From: Methyloprofundus sedimenti | Lineage (GTDB): Bacteria > Pseudomonadota > Gammaproteobacteria > Methylococcales > Methylomonadaceae | Direction of reading: 5' to 3' | DNA length: 64,000 nt | Assembly: GCF_002072955.1 (NCBI RefSeq) | Contig: NZ_LPUF01000001.1 | Span: forward strand, 1,076,896-1,140,895 | In this document: piece by piece, positions 1-8,303 of the stretch | Position numbering within the stretch: position 1 is the stretch's first letter | Layout: each line of letters opens with the position of its first letter | Notes under the pieces: model-generated | Databases searched by the model: none | Told to the model about the DNA's origin: nothing | The model's input: only the letters and a program-made list of their open reading frames with translations | Program-made: the position numbers and the translations under genes

Positions 1-529
1 CGGCAGAAACTAATCTGGCGCAATATCCTGCTGCAGTACCGGTTAAACCCGTTATGCTATCACATTGAGCAACACTAGGAACTTGTATAACAATAGGACG
101 TCCCCAGGCATCCAAAACGACACTATCACCATCAGCAAATGCACGATGAACAAAAGTACCAGCAGCCGAAGTTAAATTTGTAGCCAAGGCCGCCTCTGAT
201 GCTAAAGTGATTCCATTCATTAAATAAGGCCCGCGCCAGCCTATCTGCGTATCGGGGTCAAAAGCTGCCCACCCACCCGCATCAAACAAATAATACAGGC
301 TAAAATCGCTGCCGCCTTTACTGGCAGGATATTTCCCCAACGTATCCAGATAATACCGCTCCATAATTGCCCGCTTAATATTCGTCATACTCACATCCGT
401 GACATCGCAGGTGGCTTTGCGACTGGTGCCGCTGAAATAGGGAATAATGAGCCCCGCCAGTGCAACCAGCACTAACAAGACTACCGTGAGTTCTATTAAC
501 GTCATACCCTGTTGCTTAATCTTATTCAT
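1..529 (-). CDS. Prepilin-like (pseudopilin) protein, 3' end outside window
   Basis: Open reading frame from ATG at 529 running off the left edge (at least 176 residues). The N terminus has a basic leader ending in Gly, then MTLIELTVV and a long hydrophobic helix, the class III signal cut and N-methylated by a prepilin peptidase, with the conserved Glu at +5. Sequence close to the cleavage site resembles the prepilin at 3677, so the two are probably paralogs. The mature part contains Trp/Gly-rich stretches such as GWRGPYL, as in GspG/H-like pseudopilins. Probable role: subunit of the pilus or pseudopilus assembled by the machinery encoded from 5 to 14.6 kb. No prepilin peptidase gene is in the window. 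Transcribed away from that operon. Confidence 0.8.
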   Translation of the reverse strand, partial: MNKIKQQGMTLIELTVVLLVLVALAGLIIPYFSGTSRKATCDVTDVSMTNIKRAIMERYYLDTLGKYPASKGGSDFSLYYLFDAGGWAAFDPDTQIGWRGPYLMNGITLASEAALATNLTSAAGTFVHRAFADGDSVVLDAWGRPIVIQVPSVAQCDSITGLTGTAAGYCARLVSA

Positions 530-580
530 TAGATCTCCTGTTTGTGGCCCGTATGCAGCTTGCGGAATACGGGGTTTTTT

Positions 581-632
581 CTCGTTCCCACGCTCTGCGT
601 GGGAATGCATACAGGAACGCTCAGCGTTCCGT
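581..632. repeat. REP-like palindromic repeat, half unit
   Basis: Inverted repeat GTTCCCACGCTCTGCGTGGG followed by a second hairpin GGAACGCTCAGCGTTCC. Same family as about nine other sites in the window. It lies just downstream of the RAYT transposase gene. Confidence 0.85.
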
Positions 633-646
633 TAGTACAGCATGCA

Positions 647-1180
647 TCACCAATCACGATAGACCTCAATTAGCCCCGATTGATCAGCATAATTCCGCGC
701 ACTGGAATAGCGCCAATGCTCGGCAAGATCCACATACCCACGCTTAACGGGATTCAAATGCATATACTCCAGCTTCTGGCGCAAAATGGCTGCATTCTGT
801 ATTAACTGCGGATGCGAACCTTCCTCCCAGACCTGATAATCACGGTCCTGCTTATGCGCTTTTTTATAAAAAGCCAGTTGCTGTAAAAGCGTCTGTTCGC
901 CCGTGGCTGATAAGTGATCAATCAAACCTCTTGCAGTAAAAGACTTAAACCGTTGTACATCTTTAATTAACTGATGCGATTGCGCGATCCAGTGTAAATG
1001 ATTTTCCATAATCACATAGCCATACAGTTTAAGGTCGGCATTCTGTTGTAAATAGCAAAATGAATCTAAAATAATTTGTACGGCAGCAGGGCGGGTAAAC
1101 ATAGGTATCCAGTTGACAATAGTATTGGTTAAAAAATGCGGACTACTCTGCTCAGTTATTGTGTAGCGACTTTTGCCCAT
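647..1180 (-). CDS. REP-associated tyrosine transposase (RAYT, Y1/IS200-like HUH domain)
   Basis: 177 residues, the usual size for this family. The HUH metal-binding pair is His61-x-His63 in MENHLHW, and the family motif YMHLNPVKRG starts at about Tyr139. RAYT proteins are single-copy domesticated relatives of IS200/IS605 transposases that nick and join single-stranded REP hairpins. REP-like repeats flank the gene: a half unit at 581-632 on the 3' side and two full units at 1231-1333 and 1431-1533 on the 5' side, which is the typical RAYT setting. This makes it the best candidate for the enzyme that spread the repeats seen between the pilus genes. The exact catalytic tyrosine was not assigned. 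Confidence 0.88.
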   Translation of the reverse strand: MGKSRYTITEQSSPHFLTNTIVNWIPMFTRPAAVQIILDSFCYLQQNADLKLYGYVIMENHLHWIAQSHQLIKDVQRFKSFTARGLIDHLSATGEQTLLQQLAFYKKAHKQDRDYQVWEEGSHPQLIQNAAILRQKLEYMHLNPVKRGYVDLAEHWRYSSARNYADQSGLIEVYRDW

Positions 1181-1230
1181 AAATTTACCTCATTACCCTT
1201 ATATTTAGTTCCCGAGCTCCATTTTTTCTA

Positions 1231-1333
1231 GTTCCCACGCTCCGCGTGGGAATTCATACGGGAACGCTCTGCGTTCCGTACTCATGACGCAGAGCGTCTG
1301 CCACTGCATTCCCACGCAGAGCGTGGGAACGAG
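1231..1333. repeat. REP-like repeat, full bipartite unit
   Basis: Left arm GTTCCCACGCTCCGCGTGGG plus hairpin GGAACGCTCTGCGTTCC, then GACGCAGAGCGTC, then right arm CCCACGCAGAGCGTGGGAAC. The outer arms are inverted copies, as in a BIME. Lies upstream of the RAYT gene. Confidence 0.88.
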
Positions 1334-1430
1334 AGAAACCTGCGTTTCATGTTGCCTGTTGTCAGGTTGTTATATCAGTTTATCTAGTACCAGCGCGCCA
1401 TTTTTTTCTAGCTCCCACGTTCCATTTCTA

Positions 1431-1533
1431 GTTCCCACGCTCCGCGTGGGAATTCATACGGGAACGCTCTGCGTTCCGTATTCATGACGCAGAGCGTCTA
1501 CCACTGTATTCCCACGCAGAGCGTGGGAACGAG
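1431..1533. repeat. REP-like repeat, full bipartite unit, second copy
   Basis: Nearly identical to the unit at 1231-1333 and exactly 200 bp away, so the pair probably arose by local duplication. Its right arm ends 18 bp before the 3' end of the next prepilin-like gene. Confidence 0.88.
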
Positions 1534-1550
1534 GGATACGGGCTACGTGA

Positions 1551-2759
1551 TTACCAGTTAATCACTGGAAGTAACGAGCCTTTAAAAACTGAAACTAAGA
1601 CTGCCGAGCCTGAATTATGAACTGTATCAGTACAGGAGGGTGAAGCGGATGCGTCAAATTCATTAACGGAAAGGCTAATTTGTCCGATAGGTATTGTTGA
1701 GTTAGGTCCTGAGGCATCATTAAAACCATCAAAAGAAAGCTGGTGTGTAAATCCATCTCTTGGTAATGTTTTGGGACCGCTTACAATTGGGTTATTTATT
1801 GTTATGATGTCTCCTGATGCTGCATCTGTTGATGAAACGTAATAAATTTTTACACAGATATCAATATCCGTGTTATCAGTTGCCCATGTGCCGCCTAGCC
1901 CCTCGCAACTAACTTTTGTGTCTGGTGTTACAAGTGTGCCTCCACAGTGGGATGTAGGAATCCAGTCTTCACCGTAGATGACTTCGCATTGGTATCGGGT
2001 TGTATACGTTGTTGTTGGATCGCAGGTTCCATCCCAATGTCCTCCTGCCATTTCACATGCGACTAAATCACTGTCAAATGGAAGTGCAGAACAAGTTCCA
2101 GCTCCAGAAAGTACTGCTGCTGAGGTATTGATTTGTATTCCAGTAACATCAACCTTCCAGCTGTTCGAATCAATCGCTAAATGATCTGTGCCAGGGTAGT
2201 CTTTATCAAAGGTATCGGTTCCTCCGGATACGCCATTTTTGCCATAGCTATTAAGTGTTATCGTGTCTGAGGTATTACTGAAATTCCAGCCGTGGTTAAC
2301 TGTAATTGTATCGCTTCCTGTTCCCCAGCCGTCCGCAAGGGCCTTAGGTGAATCAATATTAATATAAGGCCCATTCCAGCCATAACCCTGCGACGTAGCG
2401 GTGTGGGGTACATATGCAGTCTGGTTGCGCCAACTTGCTCCGCAAGTTGCCTGACTATCTTTGGTTGGATCAGTTAAACAATAATCCTCCTCTAATAAAT
2501 CATGAATTTTGAAAGGTAACCTGCCCATATCCTTCACAAACCCTGAAATATTCGGCTGGCCATTGATCAAGACATCGGGGCGGCCGATAATCGCGCGCCG
2601 GATCTTCTCGTAACGATCTTTGGTTACTTCATAGCGGCTCTGAAAGGCCAGTTCCGAGGTGGTTTCGATAGTGATCGACGCCATGGCGACCAGAACCATC
2701 ATAACGACCAGTAGCTCTACCAGGGTAAAGCCGGATTGTTTAATGCAAATTGAATTCAT
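1551..2759 (-). CDS. Large prepilin-like protein with type IV N-methylation signal
   Basis: 402 residues. A short leader MNSICIKQSG precedes FTLVELLVVMMVLVAMAS, a class III prepilin signal with Gly at -1, Phe at +1 and Glu at +5. Ordinary pseudopilins are 130-200 residues; the C-terminal part here is much longer and rich in Ser, Thr, Gly, Asp and Cys (several Cys between roughly residues 220 and 310). That composition suggests a folded, disulfide-linked domain displayed on the fibre, possibly a tip or adhesive subunit (inference). It is divergent from the + strand prepilin gene at 3677, with a 900-bp gap between them. No domain in the C-terminal part was recognised. Confidence 0.8.
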   Translation of the reverse strand: MNSICIKQSGFTLVELLVVMMVLVAMASITIETTSELAFQSRYEVTKDRYEKIRRAIIGRPDVLINGQPNISGFVKDMGRLPFKIHDLLEEDYCLTDPTKDSQATCGASWRNQTAYVPHTATSQGYGWNGPYINIDSPKALADGWGTGSDTITVNHGWNFSNTSDTITLNSYGKNGVSGGTDTFDKDYPGTDHLAIDSNSWKVDVTGIQINTSAAVLSGAGTCSALPFDSDLVACEMAGGHWDGTCDPTTTYTTRYQCEVIYGEDWIPTSHCGGTLVTPDTKVSCEGLGGTWATDNTDIDICVKIYYVSSTDAASGDIITINNPIVSGPKTLPRDGFTHQLSFDGFNDASGPNSTIPIGQISLSVNEFDASASPSCTDTVHNSGSAVLVSVFKGSLLPVINW

Positions 2760-3676
2760 AGTTAACTAAAAAATAAAACCTTGTGCCCACTGTCTGAGTC
2801 ACAGCCATTAAGTTCAAATATTATTGTATTTATAATCAATGTATTACAGTGTTAGTTGGGGTGTATTTTTGTTGCAAAGCAATGCCAACGTAACTCAACA
2901 CAGGCTCCAAACGAGGCAATGTTGGGTTACGTTATCTACGCTAGCGCTAGATAAGCTAACCCAACCTACGGTGTAATATTTTGTTGAATATATTTATTCC
3001 TTAACTTAATGGCAGTGACTATCGGTGTGGGAAATTATGCGCGGATGCCCGTGAGGCAAAGCAAACTGGCAGTGCTGCCCTTTGCTGCGCGTGAAAGTAT
3101 ATCAAGCAAAAATCAGTCCATATATAAAGCGTAAAGTGTTTTGCTGCGCTGCAACGGAGCGATCAGCTGATGCCTGGCATTGCGTAACACAGGGCGACCG
3201 GGTATGCAGCGCTCTGTTGCGCATGGCGGTGAGGTGGAGGGCTAGCTTAATTTTTGGTACTGCTGTCTAACGGACGAGTGTGGAGCGTGAAATTACGCGA
3301 TGAGGTGTGGCATATAACCTGCCTGCCCTGGTCATATAGCACTATTCTTTGTAGGGAAATACTGCGCATTGACAATATCTGAAATGGGCGCTGAAAAAAT
3401 ACACAAAATTAAGCGTAATAGAATCAGCAAAGTAGACAAATAAATAAACAAATCAGCGCAAAAAAAACAAAGCTGGCACAGAACTGGCCATAGGATTCAG
3501 GATCTAACAAGTTCATTCGATTCAAGGAAGAAATAGCCAGACGGTGAAAAACAGGAATAGTCGAATAAGGGGGGGAAGGATTCCTCCCCACTGCCAGACG
3601 CTCTAGACCAGCAAGGGGCAGTGCGCGTTAGTCTTCACTTTAAACACTAAACTAACGATATTGGGAGAAACCCTTC
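2760..3676. other. Divergent intergenic region between two prepilin genes
   Basis: About 900 bp with no convincing gene. It contains the inner module of repeat family A (2872-3018) and an A-rich stretch around 3400-3480. It should hold the promoters of both divergent prepilin genes, but no promoter could be placed with confidence. The 62-codon frame near 3082-3270 has no family resemblance. Confidence 0.5.
2872..3018. repeat. Repeat family A inner module, solitary copy
   Basis: Shares TTGCAAAGCAAT, the hairpin CGTAAC..CAACA/TGTTGGGTTACG and the TTATCTACGC/GCTAGATAA stem with copies inside 18814-19089 and 30494-30870, ending at CTTAACTTAATGGCAGTGA. The outer family A ends (CCTGATTAC..GTAATCAGG) are absent here, so the module can exist separately. 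Confidence 0.75.
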
Positions 3677-4609
3677 GTGAAATATTATAACTACAAAGCC
3701 CGTCAAGCGGGTATGACTTTAATCGAATTGACTGTTGTTTTGTTGATTTTAATCGGTTTGGCTGGATTAATGATCCCTTATGTATCGGGTTTTGTTTCTA
3801 AAACGCATGATGCCACCGGGGATAATAATATTGCTAACTTGAATAATACAATTCAGCGTTTTCAAGTGCAATCTATGAAATTTCCTAATAACCTGCAATC
3901 CCTGGCTGATGTTTCAGGTGCAACGTATACCGAACTGATGAATACCAATGCAGGGGTTTATGCACCAACAACCTACGTCGAAGGTGGTGCGGGTAACATG
4001 CAGATTATGTCCTTAAGATCTGCGGGTATTACCAGTGTTTTGGATCTAAATCAGGTTGCAGGTACATTCAACGGCACAAGTGCTACTTTTACAGCAGCAG
4101 GCGCACCTGTTGATCTTACTATGGGTAGTGGTTCTACGTTAGGTGTTTTAACGGTCGGTTTAGGTGCTGAAACTACAGTAGGTACAGATGACTACGCTTC
4201 GATCGAAGAGCATTTAGCGGATGCGACTGGTGCACAAATATCGCATTTCAATGCAACCTGTAACGACTATGTGCTTTTCGGTATTGGTCAGGAAAATGAA
4301 ATGATCGGTAAAGCTATGACCGATGCACCTATACATTTTGCACAACAAGGTGCAATGGGCCCGGATAACAACTACAACCGTTTTGTGGCTATCTTTGAAG
4401 TAGATAAAGCGAATGGGACTGGTGTTGTGCTAGCAGCTAACAGCCTACCAGAAGATGAACTTGGAAATGCATTAGCTACTGCAGACTGCGGAACGTCTAC
4501 TCATGCTGCTAAATTTATCGGTACAGCAATGTTAATGATGCCTCCACATTTATGGGGATTAGCGCATTCATTAAGCCATACTTATGAAAATATTGCGAAT
4601 GGCAACTAA
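3677..4609 (+). CDS. Prepilin-like protein, probable major pilin candidate
   Basis: 310 residues from a GTG start with GGGAGA about nine bases upstream. Leader MKYYNYKARQAG, then MTLIELTVVLLILIGLAG: prepilin peptidase site with Gly at -1, Met at +1 and Glu at +5. The helix and following residues resemble the protein encoded at 1-529. The globular part is Gly/Ala/Thr-rich with only two Cys and is twice the size of a standard pseudopilin. It is followed by two consecutive intrinsic terminators (4756-4780 and 4782-4830), which fits a separately transcribed and perhaps abundant subunit. The assignment as major subunit is inference. Confidence 0.82.
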   Translation: MKYYNYKARQAGMTLIELTVVLLILIGLAGLMIPYVSGFVSKTHDATGDNNIANLNNTIQRFQVQSMKFPNNLQSLADVSGATYTELMNTNAGVYAPTTYVEGGAGNMQIMSLRSAGITSVLDLNQVAGTFNGTSATFTAAGAPVDLTMGSGSTLGVLTVGLGAETTVGTDDYASIEEHLADATGAQISHFNATCNDYVLFGIGQENEMIGKAMTDAPIHFAQQGAMGPDNNYNRFVAIFEVDKANGTGVVLAANSLPEDELGNALATADCGTSTHAAKFIGTAMLMMPPHLWGLAHSLSHTYENIANGN

Positions 4610-4630
4610 TTAATAGCTAGCTATTTATGA

Positions 4631-4652
4631 TTCCCATGCTCTGCATGGGAAT
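4631..4652. repeat. REP-like repeat, single degenerate hairpin
   Basis: TTCCCATGCTCTGCATGGGAA, a compensated variant of the REP arm: both sides of the stem have changed so that pairing is kept. Confidence 0.7.
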
Positions 4653-4755
4653 TTCTAACCCGCCGAAGTACAAAACAGATTGTTTATCGTGCTTCGGTTT
4701 CGTTTAAAGGATACATAAAACGAAGCAGGAGTTTGATTGTTATGGATGATTGCTA

Positions 4756-4780
4756 AAGAAGGCCGGGAGGGCCTTCTTTT
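4756..4780 (+). terminator. Rho-independent terminator after the prepilin gene
   Basis: Stem AAGAAGGCC / GGCCTTCTT with loop GGGA followed by TT. It lies 150 bp downstream of the stop codon. Confidence 0.8.
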
Positions 4781-4781
4781 A

Positions 4782-4830
4782 CCCTAGCGGTGTGCTTTTA
4801 TACAGAGAGCATAGCGCTAGGGTTTTTTTT
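4782..4830 (+). terminator. Second rho-independent terminator
   Basis: Stem CCCTAGCG / CGCTAGGG closing a longer loop that contains a small inner TGCT/AGCA pair, followed by eight T. It backs up the terminator at 4756-4780 and separates the prepilin gene from the assembly operon. Confidence 0.78.
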
Positions 4831-4849
4831 GTGTTTATACCTGCTTGCC

Positions 4850-5068
4850 CTCGTTCCCACGCTCTGCGTGGGAATGCATGCTTAGACGCTCCGCGTCGTG
4901 TGTCAATGAGCTGAGAGGGTGGTTGTTTGATTCGCGACGCAGAGCGTCGCTTAATGCGTTCCCACGCAGAGCATGGGAACGAGAATATCCTGCATGGGAA
5001 CGAGAATGTCCTGTGCGGGAATGAGAATATCCTGTGTGGGAATGAGAAAGTTCCTGCGTGGAACGAGG
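4850..5068. repeat. REP-like repeat with degenerate tandem tail
   Basis: A full bipartite unit (about 4850-4983) followed by four imperfect copies of a roughly 21-bp tail related to the arm end GGGAACGAGAATATCCTGC. The last copy ends in GAACGAGG at 5061-5068, which serves as the ribosome binding site of the gene at 5075. Confidence 0.8.
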
Positions 5069-5074
5069 ACAAAT

Positions 5075-5650
5075 ATGTTAAATAAATTTTCCTGGCCTTA
5101 CCGGCTATTGGTGGTGCTGCTGGCGCTGGGAGTGTATGGCTTTATGCGTCAGCCGGTGGTGTTGCTGGATGAGTTAAAAACCACGCTGGATAATAAGGAT
5201 GAGGCGCAATGGCAGAGCTTAACAGGGACTGCGCAGGTGCAGCCGTATAGCAAGGCGATGCTTGAGAGCTTGCTGAAAATGAAGTATGCGGCGGACTGGG
5301 AGCAGGGCAATCGTGGCGATGCGATAAACAGTTATTATGCCGGACAAGAGCAACTGGATGTTATCAGCCGTCAATTAGCCGGTACCGAAGGTTTTCGACA
5401 TTTTATCTGTGGTGATTTAACCGGCTTTCTGCACACATCGGAGCAAAGCGCTGAGGGTTGTTGGCAACTGGATGGTGTGGTGCGCTGGGTATCGCCTGTG
5501 GAAGTGCGGGTGTTGTTTGTGAATCCGCAAACGGGTTGGCAGTCGTCGCTGTTATTGCAGCGCGATGGCTTGTTTAGCTGGAAAGTGGCGGCGGCGGATT
5601 TACCGGTAGATGAAATACTGGCCGCCTATCAGCAGCGCCTGGTGGAATAA
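5075..5650 (+). CDS. Small membrane-anchored protein at head of pilus operon (DUF2939-like?)
   Basis: 191 residues from ATG 5075. The frame stays open upstream to 4973, but that part is only translated repeat; GAGG at 5065-5068 with a six-base spacer supports the chosen start. One N-terminal membrane segment (about residues 10-25) is followed by a soluble periplasmic domain with a helical beginning (LLDELKTTLDNKDEAQWQSL). This arrangement recalls DUF2939 proteins, but the match is weak. It is the first gene of the + strand assembly run, so a role in the pilus or secretion machine is inferred from position only. Confidence 0.65.
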   Translation: MLNKFSWPYRLLVVLLALGVYGFMRQPVVLLDELKTTLDNKDEAQWQSLTGTAQVQPYSKAMLESLLKMKYAADWEQGNRGDAINSYYAGQEQLDVISRQLAGTEGFRHFICGDLTGFLHTSEQSAEGCWQLDGVVRWVSPVEVRVLFVNPQTGWQSSLLLQRDGLFSWKVAAADLPVDEILAAYQQRLVE

Positions 5651-5666
5651 AAAATTCTGGTTGCCA

Positions 5667-5804
5667 CGTTCCCACGCTCTGTGTGGGAATCCATACGGGA
5701 ACGCTCCGCGTTCCGTGACGCAGCGCGTCAGCTACTGCATTCCCACGCAGAGCGTGGGAACGAGGTGGAGAGCGTGAGAACGAGATGGAGAGTGTGGGAA
5801 CGAG
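5667..5804. repeat. REP-like repeat, full unit plus two tail copies
   Basis: GTTCCCACGCTCTGTGTGGG, hairpin GGAACGCTCCGCGTTCC, inverted right arm, then two extra degenerate half-arms ending at GTGGGAACGAG. It fills most of the gap between the genes at 5075 and 5883. Confidence 0.82.
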
Positions 5805-5882
5805 CTGGGTTGAGAGACTCGGAGTGTCAGACTCTGTATTTCTGCGCTAGCGCGGAAACAATAATAATTATAAATAGTTGTC

Positions 5883-7271
5883 ATGAAGTTACCTTTTGCA
5901 AATGCGCGTCCTGCGCATACTTTACTGTATATCACTGAGGCCAAGACCTTCCGTATAGATGTCGACAGACGCGGCGTGATGCAAGGCGAAGTCGAGGTGA
6001 TTGAATTGCGTTGTGATTCTTCGCGCAGCATTCCTGCTGTTCTTGAGCATATTATCGAAAATTCCCCGCCGTTAGGCAAAAAGCTGTGGATCCTGTATGT
6101 GCGCCTGGCGACTTATTTAATCGCTTTACCCTCGGTGCAGGTTGCCGGGGTTGAGGATGAGGTGCTGGAGCAGGCTTTGCTGTTTGAATATGAGAGTCTC
6201 AGCGGGCAGTCAGTGACCAACAGCCAGCTGGCTTATCAGTTTGTGGCTGATGCGGATGAGATGAGTTCCTACTGGATTATTCTGCTGGCCAAAGAGACCT
6301 TTACGAACATCAATGCAGTGTTAAAAACGGCGCATTGTAAACTGGGCGGAGTAGGGCATCCGGGCGGTCTGCCTTTTCAGTTTTCCGGTAAAGACGCGCC
6401 AAGCTGGTTGCGCGTAGAAACCTGGTCGGATAGCTGTTTTGCCTTGACTAAAAATCCGGATAGCGGCTTTTCACTGCAAATTTTTCACTCCGGACAAAAT
6501 TCGCGCTGGCAGGATGAGCTGGATCACTGGCTGGCTGAAACCGGGGAAGTGGATAAGTCGGAAGTGATTTTTAATAATAAAATCGAGTATTTGCCGGAGA
6601 TTGAGGAGCGTTATCATCTGACACTGGATGGCGCGCTGACTTACTGGATGGGCTTGTGGGCTGACTATCTGGTGAATAACAGAGCGTCTGCGGTGCCGTT
6701 GTTGAATACGCAGCGTAAAGTGAATATGGATCTGGTGTTTATGCTCGGCGGTGGCAGTCTGGCACTGGCTTTATGTCTGGGGCATTTTAGCTGGAATTTA
6801 TATCAGCGCAATGATTATGAATTTCAGATCGCGCAGTTACAGGAGACGGAGAAAAATATCAAGACAGCGCGTGACGGAATTAACAAGACTCGTAGTGAGG
6901 CGACTGTTATAGAACAAAAAGTCCAGTTATTGCGTAACAATGTCAAGGTGATTCCAGCGGCGATGGCGGCTTTGCAGCAGCGGCCGATGGCTTTATTACT
7001 GGGTTTGTCCAAACATGCGCCGGAGGATTTGCTGATTGAGTCGGTGAGTGTGGATGAAGAGCGGCAGATTGTGATTACCGGAGTGTCTTTGCAACCGCTG
7101 TTGATTAATGAGCTGGCGAGTAACGTGAAAGACGATTTTGCGGCGTTGGGCTGGCGGGTGAAAACGCCCTATAAAACGGATTTGCAGGCTTTTGCCGGTG
7201 GCGGGCCGTGGGAGTTTAAATTGGAATTGGTGGATGAGGGGTTGCAGGGGTTTGTGCCGCTTGAGCCATAG
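5883..7271 (+). CDS. PilM/PilN-type (GspL/MshI-like) inner-membrane assembly protein
   Basis: 462 residues. Residues 1 to about 275 form a cytoplasmic region likely to adopt the actin-like PilM/GspL fold. A single membrane helix follows at about 282-300 (VFMLGGGSLALALCLGHFSW), then a coiled coil (about 305-350) and a periplasmic ferredoxin-like PilN domain (about 365-450). A single polypeptide joining these parts is as in GspL or MshI, not the separate PilM and PilN of classical type IV pili. It should link the ATPase at 8304 to the periplasmic PilO-like protein encoded next. No strong ribosome binding site is visible before ATG 5883. Confidence 0.75.
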   Translation: MKLPFANARPAHTLLYITEAKTFRIDVDRRGVMQGEVEVIELRCDSSRSIPAVLEHIIENSPPLGKKLWILYVRLATYLIALPSVQVAGVEDEVLEQALLFEYESLSGQSVTNSQLAYQFVADADEMSSYWIILLAKETFTNINAVLKTAHCKLGGVGHPGGLPFQFSGKDAPSWLRVETWSDSCFALTKNPDSGFSLQIFHSGQNSRWQDELDHWLAETGEVDKSEVIFNNKIEYLPEIEERYHLTLDGALTYWMGLWADYLVNNRASAVPLLNTQRKVNMDLVFMLGGGSLALALCLGHFSWNLYQRNDYEFQIAQLQETEKNIKTARDGINKTRSEATVIEQKVQLLRNNVKVIPAAMAALQQRPMALLLGLSKHAPEDLLIESVSVDEERQIVITGVSLQPLLINELASNVKDDFAALGWRVKTPYKTDLQAFAGGGPWEFKLELVDEGLQGFVPLEP

Positions 7272-7298
7272 TTTGTTGTTGCCCGCGCTCCATCATGT

Positions 7299-7483
7299 TT
7301 TCTGGTATCCATGCCCTGTATTTTTTTTCGGGTTTCTCATGCGCTGTATTTTTTTCTGGTTCCCATGCTCTGCATTTTATTTCTGGTTCCCATGCTCTGC
7401 GTGGGAACCCATAGGGGAACGCTCTGCGTTGCATGACGCAGAGCGTCGGTTACTGCATGCCCACGCGGCGCGTGGGAACGAGA
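7299..7483. repeat. REP-like repeat preceded by degenerate tandem arms
   Basis: Three imperfect about 27-bp copies of TTCTGGTTCCCATGCTCTGC lie at roughly 7299-7384, then a full unit 7385-7483 ending GTGGGAACGAG. This is the mirror image of the tandem tail at 4981-5068. The end of the unit contributes to the AGAGG site of the gene at 7492. Confidence 0.8.
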
Positions 7484-7491
7484 GGTTATAA

Positions 7492-8103
7492 ATGACAGCA
7501 GAAAAAAAAAGAGAACAGATTTTAAAGCGGGCTTTGCCGGCGTTATTTATTACCATTATTTATTTTATTTTTGTCAGTAATATTATGGGTGAGCAGGCGA
7601 GCAAGGCGCTGGATGATTATACCCAGCTGACACGTCGTGGTATTTCACCTGCCTCATTGCCCGGAATGTATATGCAGCAGGATCAGGCGCGGCAGCAGTT
7701 GAGCGCTCTGCAGGCTGAACAGACCAAATATGTGCAGGAAATTAAAGGTATGGTGGGCTATTTATCGGGCGATATCGATGCGACTGCGACGGCGAGCACT
7801 TTGGCGCAGATTCTGGCGCAACATCATATACGAGTGGAGAAGGAGTTGAGCGAGCCTTTTGAAAGTAAAAACCTGCCCCCTTCGCTGGCCGAGGTAAAAG
7901 CGTTGTTGCAAGAGTCGATTAAGGCCGGTGATACGTTTGGTGTGCAGCACTTATGGTTACGCGGCAGTTATCAGGCGATGTATGCGGCATTGGCAGACAT
8001 GAATGCCGTGCAACTGGGGGCGATTCCGGTGGCTTTTAGTATGTCGGTGCCGGATGAAAGGGCCACGGGTGAGCTGGACTGGGAGCTGGTATTGTGGATG
8101 TGA
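7492..8103 (+). CDS. PilO/GspM/MshJ-like inner-membrane assembly protein
   Basis: 203 residues. A short cytoplasmic basic end is followed by a membrane helix at about 14-31, a Gln-rich coiled coil (about 60-95) and a small alpha/beta domain at the C terminus, the PilO/GspM plan. In related systems this protein pairs with the PilN/GspL periplasmic domain to form the alignment subcomplex between platform and secretin. ATG 7492 is preceded by AGAGG at 7481-7485 with a six-base spacer; the purines straddle the end of a REP-like repeat. Position after the PilM/N-like gene supports the call. Confidence 0.72.
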   Translation: MTAEKKREQILKRALPALFITIIYFIFVSNIMGEQASKALDDYTQLTRRGISPASLPGMYMQQDQARQQLSALQAEQTKYVQEIKGMVGYLSGDIDATATASTLAQILAQHHIRVEKELSEPFESKNLPPSLAEVKALLQESIKAGDTFGVQHLWLRGSYQAMYAALADMNAVQLGAIPVAFSMSVPDERATGELDWELVLWM

Positions 8104-8133
8104 TGATGACTACATTGTTCTGGGTGTGTTCTG

Positions 8134-8271
8134 GTTCCCACGCTCTGCGTGGGAATCCATACGGGAACGCTCAGCGTTCCGGTTGCATGACGCAGAGCGT
8201 CTGCCCCTGCATTCCCACGCAGAGCGTGGGAACGAGATGCTTAATGTTTAGTATTTGGCGTGGGAACGAGG
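8134..8271. repeat. REP-like repeat, full unit plus half arm
   Basis: Full unit 8134-8236, then a further GCGTGGGAACGAGG at 8258-8271. It fills the gap before the ATPase gene. Confidence 0.85.
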
Positions 8272-8303
8272 TGTTTGGTGTCTAGCGACAAGGTGAGGTG
8301 TTT

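Noticed and set aside
447-747. Short + strand ORFs reading FPRSAWECIQERSAFR and similar
   Set aside because: They are translations of the REP-like repeat and of the antisense strand of the prepilin and RAYT genes; the same peptide pattern recurs at every repeat.
1284-1487. 67-codon + ORF (TQSVGTR type peptide)
   Set aside because: Lies entirely in the repeat pair 1231-1533; no ribosome site.
5681-6079. ORFs on both strands between the genes at 5075 and 5883
   Set aside because: Built from repeat 5667-5804 plus antisense of the PilM/N-like gene.
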